Positions 8,853-18,139 of a stretch of 44,079 nucleotides of DNA are shown piece by piece. The stretch is taken from NCBI GenBank assembly GCA_003212885.1, contig QCOP01000006.1, forward strand, positions 1 to 44,079, given 5' to 3'. The translations under genes were made by a program, and so were the position numbers. A model generated the notes under the pieces. The model worked only from the letters and a program-made list of their open reading frames with translations. It had not been told where the DNA came from and did not search any database. The first letter of the stretch is position 1. Each line of letters begins with the position of its first letter. The stretch comes from Prochlorococcus sp. AG-432-D11 (GTDB lineage: Bacteria; Cyanobacteriota; Cyanobacteriia; PCC-6307; Cyanobiaceae).

Positions 8853-10235
8853 TTATTTAAGAAAAGAATTGCTATTCATTATTCCTTGATTGGAAAATTC
8901 TTTTTCTTCTAATTCGATTTGTCTTTCATATATAGATGAGTTATCAAAAAGTTGTGCAATTAAATAACTGGCGAGGCATGCTACTAATACTGGTTTTAAG
9001 ATGAGCAAATCCTTTGTAAGGGCAAAAGCAAGGAACATAGCTGTAATTGGTGTTCTTGAACAAGCTGCTACAAATGCTCCCATGCCTGCAAAAACAAATG
9101 TAGTAGGTACGTGACCAGTTAATGCTTCTATCCAATTACCGCAGGCTAATCCAATGCATCCTCCTAGAGTTAGCATTGGAAAAAATAGTCCTCCAGGTGC
9201 ACCTGAGGAAGCGGCAAGGCCAGTACTAAAAAAGAGAATTATAAAAATCCCAATGACTTTTGGAATGTTAATGTCACCTATGACAATTAAAGGCTGTAAT
9301 TGTCCAATATTATGAAAACTTGGAGGAAGTATTGAAAAAGTACTTCCTAGAATAAAGCCGCTTATCACCATTCTTTTAACAATATTTTGTCCAAACCAAA
9401 GTTTTCCTTTTTTTTGCATAATCAGAATATATCTACAATAAGTTTCAGCAAGTAAGCCAATGATTATTCCAAGACCAACGAGATAAATAAAGTCAATTGG
9501 AAAGAATTTAATGACTGTTGTATATTCTTTTTCAAGAAGAAAACCTAATCCTGGTACAAACCCTGCTGCATTTTTATCAAGACCAAACGATTGAAATAGA
9601 TCGGCCCATGTATCAGCTGCAAATGTTGTAATAGCAACTAATAATAAGACAATAGGTCTGGCTGAATTTAATAGTTCTTCTATTGCATAAATAAATCCGC
9701 CTATAGGTGCATTGAAAATCGCTGCTATTCCAGCTCCACCTCCAGCAGCAACAATTAATCTTCGAAAAGCAATAGGAGTTTTGAGTGATTTGGCCATTCT
9801 CCATCCTACCGAGCCACCCATTTGGACTGCTGGACCTTCTGGACCAAGGGGAAAGCCACTGGATATGGCTATGATTCCTGAAATTAGTTTTACTATTCCA
9901 ACTTTTAAACCCATTGCTACTTTGCGATGTCTTAGATAAGCCATTATGTGACTAACTCCTGAACCACTTGCCGCAGGCGAAAAACGACTGATTAAAGTTC
10001 CTGATACCAGTCCTCCAAGTGTTCCAATAATTGGCAAAACTATCCAAGCTGGAAAGTGATTCAGCAATGCAGAACGCCACCCCTCTAAACGATAAATACC
10101 TGCTTTAAAAAGTACTCCTGTTAAAGCTGCACCTAGACTTGTCAGAATTAGAGATAAAGCTATCAAAAGCCATTTTTTGTGTATTAACTTTTTAATTTGT
10201 TTAGAATAAATTTCAGTTTTTTTGTTTGTCTTCAT
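8853..10235 (-). CDS. ClC-family chloride/proton transporter
   Basis: A 460-residue polytopic membrane protein of the ClC family. The signature motifs are in order: GSGVSH (residues 91-96), GPEGP (131-135) with the external gating glutamate Glu133, FNAPIGGFIYAIEE (174-187) with the pair matching the internal proton glutamate of E. coli ClC, and GAPGGLFFPML near residue 345. Both key glutamates being present argues for Cl-/H+ exchange rather than a passive channel; that is an inference from characterised relatives. The N-terminus is short and basic. It follows acnB by 8 bases on the same strand, so co-transcription is likely without an evident functional link. Confidence 0.92.
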   Translation of the reverse strand: MKTNKKTEIYSKQIKKLIHKKWLLIALSLILTSLGAALTGVLFKAGIYRLEGWRSALLNHFPAWIVLPIIGTLGGLVSGTLISRFSPAASGSGVSHIMAYLRHRKVAMGLKVGIVKLISGIIAISSGFPLGPEGPAVQMGGSVGWRMAKSLKTPIAFRRLIVAAGGGAGIAAIFNAPIGGFIYAIEELLNSARPIVLLLVAITTFAADTWADLFQSFGLDKNAAGFVPGLGFLLEKEYTTVIKFFPIDFIYLVGLGIIIGLLAETYCRYILIMQKKGKLWFGQNIVKRMVISGFILGSTFSILPPSFHNIGQLQPLIVIGDINIPKVIGIFIILFFSTGLAASSGAPGGLFFPMLTLGGCIGLACGNWIEALTGHVPTTFVFAGMGAFVAACSRTPITAMFLAFALTKDLLILKPVLVACLASYLIAQLFDNSSIYERQIELEEKEFSNQGIMNSNSFLK

Positions 10236-10243
10236 ATTTTATT

Positions 10244-12847
10244 TTAATTCTCTTTCATGATTTTGATTTGTTCTATTTCTGATAACACTGTCCCTTCAGT
10301 TTCAAATCCATCAATTTCATTAAAATTAAGATATTTATATAAGTCTTTAGAAATTGGATCAATTTTGTTGAATGAGATCTGTTGATATTCATCTAAAGTT
10401 GGGATTTTTCCTAGCAATGCGCAGACTGCGGCTAATTCTGCACTTCCTAGATAAACTTGAGCACCTTTTCCAAGACGATTATTAAAATTTCTGGTGCTTG
10501 TTGAAAAGACTATTGCATTATCTTCGACTCTTGCTTGATTCCCCATACACAAAGAGCAGCCCGGAACTTCCATTCGACAACCAGCATCCTCAAATATTTT
10601 GTAATATCCTTCTTCTTTAAGTTGTTCTTCATCCATGCGTGTAGGAGGACAAATCCATAATCTGGTTTTGCTGATTTTTTGGCCTTTTAGGATTGTTGCA
10701 GCAGCTCGATAGTGTCCAATATTCGTCATGCATGATCCTATAAAAACTTCAGAAATTGGTTGCTCTGAAGTTTCGCTAAGCGTTTTTACGTTATCTGGAT
10801 CGTTTGGACATGCTAGTACTGGTTCTAGTAATTCATCTAAATTAATATTGATAATTTTGGCATAACTTGCATTTTTATCAGCTTTAAGTAACTGGGGATT
10901 TTCTAGCCATTTTTTCATTTCATTTATACGTCTACTTATTGTTCTTGGATCTTTATATCCTCTAGCTATCATGTTTTTCAATAATGAAATATTGCTTCTT
11001 AAATATTCTTCTACGGTTTTGATTGAGAGTTGAATTGTGCATCCTGCGCTTGATCTCTCGGCACTTGCATCAGTTAGCTCAAATGCTTGTTCTAGTTTGA
11101 GATCTGGCAGCCCTTGAATTTCCATGATTCTTCCATTGAAAATATTAATTTTGTTGGATTTTTCTATTGTTAGTAAGCCTTTCTTAATGGCATTGTATGG
11201 AATTGCATTTACAACATCTCTTAAGGTTATTCCTTGTTGAAGTGTTCCCGTGAAGTTAACTAATACAGATTCTGGCATGTCTAAAGGCATTGCACCAATA
11301 GCTGCTGCAAAGGCAACTACACCTGAACCTCCTGGGAATGAGATTCCTAATGGAAAACGTGTATGACTATCTCCTCCCGTTCCAACAGTATCTGGAAGTA
11401 GCATTCTATTTAGCCAACTGTGGATTATTCCATCTCCAGGTTGTAGAGCTACGCCACCACGTTCTGAAAAGAAATCTGGTAATTCTTGGTGAGTAATCAA
11501 ATCAATGGGTTTTGGGTATGCCGCTGTATGACAAAAACTTTGCATTACTAAATCCGCCGAAAATCCTAGGCATGCAAGTTCTTTCATTTCATCTCTGGTC
11601 ATGGGCCCAGTAGTATCCTGACTCCCTACTGTTGTCATTAGTGGTTCGCAATTCATTCCAGGTTGCACTCCTTTTAAACCACAGGCCCGACCAACAATTT
11701 TTTGAGCTTGGGTAAAGCCTTTAATGGTTTTCGAAGGTTTTTCTGGCCTTATAAATACATCACTTGGCTCTAGTCCTAACTTAATTCGTACTTTATCTGT
11801 TAGAGCTCTACCAATCATTAGTGGTATTCTTCCTCCTGCTTGAATTTCATCGGTTAACGTAGTTGGCTTCAGTTCAAATGATGCAATTTCTTCTGTGTCT
11901 TCTTTATTATCATTCGTTTTATATATTTTTCCTTTATATGGATAAATATTGATTATTTCTCCAGTTTCTAATTTACTGACATCGCATTCAATTGGTAATG
12001 CTCCTGAATCTTCAGCTGTATTGAAGAAAATAGGAGCAATTTTTCCACCTAAGATAATCCCACCAGCTCTTTTATTTGGAATAAATGGTATATCATTACC
12101 TATATGCCATAAAATGGAATTGATTGCAGATTTTCTTGAGCTTCCAGTACCAACTACATCTCCAACATAAGCAATTGAATGCCCTTTCTTTTTTAGTTTA
12201 TTGATTATTTCTAATGAATTAGGCTTTCTAGATTCAAGCATTGCTAGAGCATGAAGAGGAATATCTGGTCTTGTTGTTGCATGAGTTGCAGGTGAAAGGT
12301 CGTCAGTATTTGTTTCACCATCTACTTTGAAAATAGTGACTGTTAGCTTTGCTGGTAGTTTCTTTTTTCTGGTGAACCAGTCTGCTTGTGACCAACTGTC
12401 TATAATGTTTTTGGCGTATTTATTCTTCTCCGCTAATTCAAAGATATCGTTTAATGAATCATATATTAGAAGCGTGTTACTTAAACATTCTGCCGCTGTA
12501 TTTGCGAGATCGGGATCATTAAGTTGAAGTATATTAATCAGCGCAGCTACATTGTATCCACCTACCATTGTTCCTAAAATTCTTGTAGCTTCTAATGGGT
12601 TTACTAGAGGACTAACAGTTTCTTGTTGTGCAATAGCATTAAGCCATGTTGCCTTTATGTACGATGCTTGATCAACTCCTGGTGGGATTCTGTTTTTGAG
12701 CAAATCAAGTAAAAAATTTGTATTTTCGTTTGCAGGAGGGTTTTCTAATAATATTGTCAGTTCTTTTGTTTGATCAGCATCGAGGGGGAGCGCAGGTATT
12801 CCAAGGCATTCTCTTTCTTTAGCAAGCTTTCTATAATTAATTAACAT
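10244..12847 (-). CDS. acnB: aconitate hydratase B (bifunctional 2-methylisocitrate dehydratase type)
   Basis: Citrate/isocitrate isomerase of the AcnB type. The 867-residue protein has the AcnB domain order: N-terminal HEAT-like domain, the swivel domain (VDGETNTDDLSPATHATTRP) moved to the N-terminal half, then the Fe-S domains. Cluster cysteines are seen in GSCMTNIGHYRAA and in CSLCMGNQARV, the latter near residue 770. A Shine-Dalgarno AGGAG at 12855-12859 lies 7 bases before the ATG at 12847 and fixes the start. It diverges from the DAHP synthase gene across 152 bases and precedes the ClC gene by 8 bases. Confidence 0.96.
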   Translation of the reverse strand: MLINYRKLAKERECLGIPALPLDADQTKELTILLENPPANENTNFLLDLLKNRIPPGVDQASYIKATWLNAIAQQETVSPLVNPLEATRILGTMVGGYNVAALINILQLNDPDLANTAAECLSNTLLIYDSLNDIFELAEKNKYAKNIIDSWSQADWFTRKKKLPAKLTVTIFKVDGETNTDDLSPATHATTRPDIPLHALAMLESRKPNSLEIINKLKKKGHSIAYVGDVVGTGSSRKSAINSILWHIGNDIPFIPNKRAGGIILGGKIAPIFFNTAEDSGALPIECDVSKLETGEIINIYPYKGKIYKTNDNKEDTEEIASFELKPTTLTDEIQAGGRIPLMIGRALTDKVRIKLGLEPSDVFIRPEKPSKTIKGFTQAQKIVGRACGLKGVQPGMNCEPLMTTVGSQDTTGPMTRDEMKELACLGFSADLVMQSFCHTAAYPKPIDLITHQELPDFFSERGGVALQPGDGIIHSWLNRMLLPDTVGTGGDSHTRFPLGISFPGGSGVVAFAAAIGAMPLDMPESVLVNFTGTLQQGITLRDVVNAIPYNAIKKGLLTIEKSNKINIFNGRIMEIQGLPDLKLEQAFELTDASAERSSAGCTIQLSIKTVEEYLRSNISLLKNMIARGYKDPRTISRRINEMKKWLENPQLLKADKNASYAKIININLDELLEPVLACPNDPDNVKTLSETSEQPISEVFIGSCMTNIGHYRAAATILKGQKISKTRLWICPPTRMDEEQLKEEGYYKIFEDAGCRMEVPGCSLCMGNQARVEDNAIVFSTSTRNFNNRLGKGAQVYLGSAELAAVCALLGKIPTLDEYQQISFNKIDPISKDLYKYLNFNEIDGFETEGTVLSEIEQIKIMKEN

Positions 12848-12854
12848 TAGTTTG

Positions 12855-12859
12855 CTCCT
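12855..12859 (-). promoter_or_regulatory. ribosome-binding site of acnB
   Basis: AGGAG on the minus strand, 7 bases before the ATG at 12847. It is one of the few clear Shine-Dalgarno sites in this window and supports the chosen acnB start. Confidence 0.7.
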
Positions 12860-12999
12860 GAGTAAATTTTAAGATTAATGATCATGAGACAATGTTTTTT
12901 CTCTATGGTTCTATTTTGATTGAAGTGGATGCTCTAATGCAAGTGAGTGATGTATTCCTTGAGTAGTTTTCTTGATTTTGGCCTAATGGTTTTGTTCTA

Positions 13000-14073
13000 A
13001 TGGTTTTTTCAATTGATTCTCCACTTGTGGATAAGACTTCAAATCTGCATGTCTTAGAAACGAGACCTCTTGTTTCCCCTTCATTGCTTCATAATGATTT
13101 GCCATTAAATCCTATAGCAGTTGATACTGTTCTAAAAACTAGAAAAAGAATACAAAATATTCTTAATGGAAATGACACAAGATTGCTTGTAATTGTTGGG
13201 CCTTGTTCAGTGCATGATGTTGATGCTGCGCAAGAATATGCCAGGCAGCTTAAACCTCTTAGAGAACGTTATGCTAACAAGCTAGAAGTTGTTATGAGAG
13301 TATATTTTGAAAAGCCTAGAACTACTGTTGGCTGGAAGGGATTAATCAATGACCCTCATTTAGATGGTTCTTACGATATAAATACTGGTTTAAGACGTGC
13401 AAGATCTCTTTTGTTGGACTTAGCGATTTCTGGAATGCCAGCTGCAACTGAGCTTTTAGATCCTATTGTTCCTCAATATATTGCTGATTTAATTAGTTGG
13501 ACTGCAATTGGGGCAAGAACAACAGAAAGTCAAACACATAGGGAAATGGCATCTGGATTATCTATGCCAATTGGTTACAAAAATGGGACTGATGGTACAG
13601 CTAGTGTAGCAATTAATGCGATGCAAGCCGCTGCTAGGCCTCATCATTTTTTAGGAATAAATAATGAGGGATTTGCTTCAATTGTAAGTACTACGGGTAA
13701 TCCACATGGTCATTTAGTTTTACGAGGAGGAAGTAAGGGGCCTAATTTTGATAAGCAGTCGGTTGCACAAGTTTCATCAGAGTTAGATAAGGCACAGTTA
13801 TCTAGCAAAGTTATGGTTGATTGTAGCCATGGGAATTCCAACAAGGATTTTCGACGTCAGTCTACTGTTCTTAAAGATATTGCTTTGCAATTAAAAGAAG
13901 GCTCTTCGACATTATTGGGTGTGATGATTGAAAGTCATTTAGTTGAGGGTAATCAATCATTATCTACAGATTTAAATGCTTTAACTTATGGACAAAGTAT
14001 CACTGATGCTTGTATAGATATTAAAACTACTGAAAATCTTTTAGAAGAATTGTCAAACTCTATTGCATTATAA
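13000..14073 (+). CDS. 3-deoxy-7-phosphoheptulonate (DAHP) synthase, class I
   Basis: Condenses phosphoenolpyruvate and erythrose 4-phosphate, the entry step of aromatic biosynthesis. The 357-residue protein resembles the E. coli AroF/AroG/AroH type: IVGPCSVHD near residue 65, VMRVYFEKPRTTVGWKGLIN around 107, GARTTESQTHREMASGLSMP around 180 and VDCSHGNSNKD near 274. Which amino acid, if any, inhibits it cannot be read with confidence, so I give no paralogue letter. The start ATG at 13000 overlaps the stop of a four-codon micro-ORF (TAATG). It converges with the phytol-kinase-like gene, with 2 bases between them. Confidence 0.95.
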   Translation: MVFSIDSPLVDKTSNLHVLETRPLVSPSLLHNDLPLNPIAVDTVLKTRKRIQNILNGNDTRLLVIVGPCSVHDVDAAQEYARQLKPLRERYANKLEVVMRVYFEKPRTTVGWKGLINDPHLDGSYDINTGLRRARSLLLDLAISGMPAATELLDPIVPQYIADLISWTAIGARTTESQTHREMASGLSMPIGYKNGTDGTASVAINAMQAAARPHHFLGINNEGFASIVSTTGNPHGHLVLRGGSKGPNFDKQSVAQVSSELDKAQLSSKVMVDCSHGNSNKDFRRQSTVLKDIALQLKEGSSTLLGVMIESHLVEGNQSLSTDLNALTYGQSITDACIDIKTTENLLEELSNSIAL

Positions 14074-14075
14074 AA

Positions 14076-14729
14076 TCAGTTGGTTGAATATAATTGCCAA
14101 GCCAATGTTACAGCTATAGGAATACTTAAGTTATCACTTCCGTATGGGCTGATTTGTTCGATAGTTGTTGCAAGACTACTAATTGCTATTAATGCATTAG
14201 TATTTAATTGGTTAATAGTCATCCCATTAAATATAAATAATACAAAGAATGTTGAAACAAACATTGTCAGTGTTCCTAATAAAGATTTCTTTTGCCCAAA
14301 AATCTTCCAGCTTTTTGAAACAAAGTTACTTCCAATCAAACCGGCAAGACCATCACTCATTCCCATTACTAAAACGCCTGCACAAACAGAGATAGGATTG
14401 CTTGACCAAAATAGTATTAATAAAAGACTAATACTTAATCCATATGCTATTGTTCCATAACTTTTTCTATCTATATCTTCAATTGTAGGAATTAATTTTA
14501 TTTTAAAGTTGATACATAATGCAGTTGTTATTATTAATGATATAGAGATAATAAGTTCGTTGGACAAATTTAACCACCAAGCCAAAGGCAAGGCGGGTGC
14601 AGTTCCTATATGGACTATTTTTCTAATTAACTCTTTTTGAGAAGGAAGATATTTTTTTATAATGAATGAGATAAGTACAACACATACTATCCATCCAATG
14701 ATGATAAGAAAAGATGTTATGCTTACCAA
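14076..14729 (-). CDS. phytol/dolichol kinase-like CTP transferase family membrane protein
   Basis: A 217-residue protein with about six membrane segments that resembles VTE5-type phytol kinases and the wider dolichol kinase/CDP-diacylglycerol synthase group. The conserved RKIVHIGTAPALPLAWWL (about residues 36-53) and a DGLAGLIG segment near residue 125 followed by KKSLLGTLTMF match that family. In oxygenic phototrophs such enzymes phosphorylate phytol released from chlorophyll, feeding tocopherol or chlorophyll salvage; this function is inferred. It lies 6 bases downstream of the sigma factor gene on the same strand. A related lipid kinase activity cannot be excluded. Confidence 0.75.
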   Translation of the reverse strand: MVSITSFLIIIGWIVCVVLISFIIKKYLPSQKELIRKIVHIGTAPALPLAWWLNLSNELIISISLIITTALCINFKIKLIPTIEDIDRKSYGTIAYGLSISLLLILFWSSNPISVCAGVLVMGMSDGLAGLIGSNFVSKSWKIFGQKKSLLGTLTMFVSTFFVLFIFNGMTINQLNTNALIAISSLATTIEQISPYGSDNLSIPIAVTLAWQLYSTN

Positions 14730-14735
14730 ATTTGT

Positions 14736-15761
14736 TTAAGCAGCTTTTGGGTTTTGGTGATTAGTCATTAGGCGCAATTTTAATATTGCTTTTGCTTCAA
14801 GTTGGCGAACTCGCTCTCTAGAAACATTAATTTGCCTGCCTATTTCTGCCAATGTTAGGGGCTCTTCTCCATCAAGTCCAAATCTTAGCCTCATTATTTT
14901 TTGTTCTCTTTCATTTAATTGAGCTAACCAACCACCTAGATGCTCTTTTTGCATGTTCCGATCCATTCCTTCCATTGGCTCATTGAAATTGGGGTCTGGG
15001 ATCAATTCGCCTAAAGTACTTCTATCTTCTTCTCCTCGTGCGTGGGAATCCAAAGATGCACATGGAGCACTTTGCGCCATTAGAGCTTCTAAATCTTCAG
15101 ATTCGATACCCATAGCGTTTGCAAGTTCAAGACGATTGGGCTGTCTACCAAGGCGATGCGAAAGTTCTCTGGATATTCGACGCATTTTTGAAAGCTTTTC
15201 GCTGATATGAATTGGCAATCGAATTGTTCTAGCACTATTATCGATTGCTCTTGTCATTCCTTGACGAATCCACCAATATGCATATGTTGAAAATTTATAT
15301 CCCATTGCAGGATCAAATTTATCTACTGCACGTTCAAGACCTATTGCTCCTTCTTGCACTAAATCAAGTAACTCTAAACCTTGATTTTGGTATTTTTTAG
15401 CCACGCTAACAACGAGTCTTAAATTGGCTGCCATCATTCTGTCTCTAGCTCGTTTTCCCATACGAATTTGATGTCGATGTCGAGCATTGTGTTGATCTTT
15501 AGGTAGTTCTAATAACTCTTTCATTTTTTGCACATGGTGTGCAAGTTCTATTTCTTCAGCGGGAGTTAGCAAAGGCACTCTCCCAATACTACTTAAATAA
15601 AAGCCGATTGAGTCAGTAGCCAAACGACCGCTACCTTTGTTTTTGGTTGGTAGAGAGTTTGACGATGTTTTCGAGTTTTGAGTTTTACTTGCCTTTGGTA
15701 AAACTACTTGATCTGAAGGTGAGTGCTGATCACCCTTAACAGATTCCAGAGGGATCCCCAT
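14736..15761 (-). CDS. RNA polymerase sigma factor, group 2 (RpoD-like)
   Basis: A non-primary sigma-70 factor of the cyanobacterial group 2 type. After a variable N-terminus come region 1.2 (DSIGFYLSSIGRVPLLTPAEE), region 2 with the core- and -10-binding helices (LRLVVSVAKKYQNQGLELLD, then YKFSTYAYWWIRQGMTRAID), region 3, and region 4 with a helix-turn-helix (LTLAEIGRQINVSRERVRQL). Length is 341 residues, shorter than the primary sigma, which carries a longer N-terminal extension. Both GTG (15764) and ATG (15761) can start it; AGGAGG at 15770-15775 lies 8 bases before the ATG and 5 before the GTG, so I chose the ATG. Its paralogue letter and regulon cannot be assigned from sequence alone. 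Confidence 0.93.
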   Translation of the reverse strand: MGIPLESVKGDQHSPSDQVVLPKASKTQNSKTSSNSLPTKNKGSGRLATDSIGFYLSSIGRVPLLTPAEEIELAHHVQKMKELLELPKDQHNARHRHQIRMGKRARDRMMAANLRLVVSVAKKYQNQGLELLDLVQEGAIGLERAVDKFDPAMGYKFSTYAYWWIRQGMTRAIDNSARTIRLPIHISEKLSKMRRISRELSHRLGRQPNRLELANAMGIESEDLEALMAQSAPCASLDSHARGEEDRSTLGELIPDPNFNEPMEGMDRNMQKEHLGGWLAQLNEREQKIMRLRFGLDGEEPLTLAEIGRQINVSRERVRQLEAKAILKLRLMTNHQNPKAA

Positions 15762-15769
15762 CACCCTGG

Positions 15770-15775
15770 CCTCCT
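15770..15775 (-). promoter_or_regulatory. strong ribosome-binding site of the sigma factor gene
   Basis: A full AGGAGG on the minus strand with an 8-base spacer to the ATG at 15761. It favours that ATG over the adjacent upstream GTG and is the best Shine-Dalgarno match I see in the window. Confidence 0.75.
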
Positions 15776-15932
15776 AAATTTAGATTTACTTCGAAGTTAG
15801 CACTGAAATTGCAGAGTAGAGCATATAAAACAAAAATCTTTTTTTATATCTTGTGCGTAATAGCCCAAAGTAGGCAAATAAACCTATAGAGATTCTTGCT
15901 TTTCCCTTGTAAATCTTTTCATAAATTTAGGT

Positions 15933-18071
15933 TTAACTTTGAGAAACCTTTTGGTTGGCTTCCTTAGAATGCAATTGGATTTGCGAACAGTTTGGTGGAT
16001 TATTATTAGGATGTCTTTGAATAAATTCCCCATTAGCATTCATTTCCCAGGCGTTATAGTTGTCATTTAAATAAAGATCAAAAAGATGCTCTAGTTTTGC
16101 TTTAAGGTCACTGTCATTAATTGGGGTTAGAGCTTCTACTCTTCTGTCTAAGTTTCTTCTCATCCAATCTGCACTACCAATATAAACTTCTGGATTATTG
16201 TTATTAAAGAACCAAAAAATTCTTGAATGTTCAAGATAGTGTCCAATGATGCTTATTACTTTAATATTTTCACTTAGATTTTGTTTACCAGGATATAAAC
16301 AGCACATTCCGCGGATTAGAAGTTCAATTTTTACTCCTGCGTTGGATGCTTTGTAAAGTGACTGAATTATCTTTGGGTCTACTAAAGAATTCATTTTTGC
16401 ACGAATTTTTCCAACTTTTCCTTGCTTGGCATTGTGAATTTCTCTTTGAATAAGTTTTTCAAACCCCTCTCTAAGGTTTATTGGAGCTATTAATAGTTTT
16501 CTAAAGTTTTGTTGCTTGGAAAAGCCACTAAGATAATTAAATAATTCTACTAGATCTTTTCCAATTTCTTTATCAATAGATAGTAACCCAATATCTGTAT
16601 ATAATTTTGCTGTTTTTGAATTATAATTTCCTGTCCCTATATGAAAATAACTTCTTAAATAATTATTTTCTTTACGAATGACGAGAGCAATTTTTGTATG
16701 TGTTTTCAGTCCAATAAGTCCATAAACTACATGTACTCCTGACTTTTCTAATTGCTTAGCCCATTGAATATTATTATCTTCATCAAATCTTGCTTTGAGT
16801 TCAACCAGTGCCATTACTTGCTTTCCTTTTTCAGCTGCCCGAATCAATGCTTGAATAATTTGAGAGTCTTTTGAGACTCTATATAAAGTCATTTTAATTC
16901 CCATCACTAAAGGATCATCTGCGGATTGATTGATAAATTCTTCTACAGAAGATGTAAATAGGTCGTATGGATGATGAAGCAATATGTCTTTTTTACGAAT
17001 GATTGAAAAAATACTTTCAAATTCTTCTTTTTTGATTGATCCATCTTCTAACATTGCAGATTGACTACTTTTTAGAGATTTATGTGTTTGACCACTTGCA
17101 TGAACTGATTTTAGATGTGGAAGGTCAAGATTTGATAATTTGATTAATTCGTCTAATGCTAGTAGACAATTCCTTATATAGAGATCCTCCTCTTTTACTG
17201 CCATTCCATCCATTAGTAGAGATAGTAATGTTTGTGGCATATTTTTGGATACTTCAAGACGAACTACTTCACCACCAAGGCGCCTTTTTCTTAATCCTTC
17301 TTCTAATGCAATCATTAAATCATCAGCCTCTAGTTCTCTGAGTTCAAGATCTGCATCTCTTGTGACTCTAAAGAACGAATGTTCTTGTATTTCCATCCCT
17401 GGGAAAAGCATTTTTAAGTTATAAGCAACTATTTCTTCGATTGGAATCATAGTGAATATAGGTTGTATTTCTGAGTCATGCAATTCGGTTGGTATTTTGA
17501 TAAATCTATCTATTGTTTTTTGAGGTACTTTGACTCTTGCAAATTGTTGTTGCTTGGATTGAGGATCATATATTAGCGCCGCAATATTTAAGCTTAGATT
17601 GCTTACAAATGGGAATGGATGAGTAGGGTCTACTCCCAGTGGAGTAAGAATAGGAAAGACAAAGTGTTGAAAGTATGAATTTACCCATGACCTTTGACGT
17701 GCATTTAATTGTATATAATCAAGAATAAATATTTTTTCATTTTCAAGCTGCGTTTTCAAGGAGTGAATATAGTGATTTTCTTGTTTTATTAGTATAGGTA
17801 ATAATTTAGAACGTATATTAAAAAGTTGTTCAATTGGTGTTTGATCATCATTACTTTTTTTGGTTATACCTGCCTCAACTTGTGATTTTAAGGAAGCTAC
17901 TCTGACCATAAAGAACTCATCTAAATTATTACTAAAAATAGAACTAAATTTTGCTTGATCTAGCAGTTTTGTTCTTTGATCAAGTGCATGTGCAAGTACT
18001 CTTTCATTAAAATCTATCCAGCTTAGTTCCCTGTTGATATACATGTTACTTGAGTGAGAATTGTGGATCAT
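15933..18071 (-). CDS. ppk: polyphosphate kinase 1
   Basis: Reversible transfer of the ATP gamma-phosphate onto polyphosphate chains. The 712-residue protein has the N-terminal signature NRELSWIDFNERVLAHA and the phospholipase-D-like catalytic domains with ARFDEDNNIQWAKQLE and SYFHIGTGNYNSKTAKLYTD, the latter holding the histidine that is autophosphorylated in PPK1. A later PxxIxxLxxAsxAGVxIEL-type segment is also present. Length is normal for the family. Start may be the ATG at 18071 or the internal ATG at 18044, which begins MYINRELSW and is closer to many relatives. It lies between the MFS gene (68 bases upstream) and the sigma gene (168 bases downstream), all on the minus strand. Phosphate storage is the expected role. 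Confidence 0.95.
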   Translation of the reverse strand: MIHNSHSSNMYINRELSWIDFNERVLAHALDQRTKLLDQAKFSSIFSNNLDEFFMVRVASLKSQVEAGITKKSNDDQTPIEQLFNIRSKLLPILIKQENHYIHSLKTQLENEKIFILDYIQLNARQRSWVNSYFQHFVFPILTPLGVDPTHPFPFVSNLSLNIAALIYDPQSKQQQFARVKVPQKTIDRFIKIPTELHDSEIQPIFTMIPIEEIVAYNLKMLFPGMEIQEHSFFRVTRDADLELRELEADDLMIALEEGLRKRRLGGEVVRLEVSKNMPQTLLSLLMDGMAVKEEDLYIRNCLLALDELIKLSNLDLPHLKSVHASGQTHKSLKSSQSAMLEDGSIKKEEFESIFSIIRKKDILLHHPYDLFTSSVEEFINQSADDPLVMGIKMTLYRVSKDSQIIQALIRAAEKGKQVMALVELKARFDEDNNIQWAKQLEKSGVHVVYGLIGLKTHTKIALVIRKENNYLRSYFHIGTGNYNSKTAKLYTDIGLLSIDKEIGKDLVELFNYLSGFSKQQNFRKLLIAPINLREGFEKLIQREIHNAKQGKVGKIRAKMNSLVDPKIIQSLYKASNAGVKIELLIRGMCCLYPGKQNLSENIKVISIIGHYLEHSRIFWFFNNNNPEVYIGSADWMRRNLDRRVEALTPINDSDLKAKLEHLFDLYLNDNYNAWEMNANGEFIQRHPNNNPPNCSQIQLHSKEANQKVSQS

Positions 18072-18139
18072 TGATTGGCAAAAATTGGTTCCTTTAGTCT
18101 TAGTGTTTAAATATTAACAATTTGGGGTGAAAAGTGATT

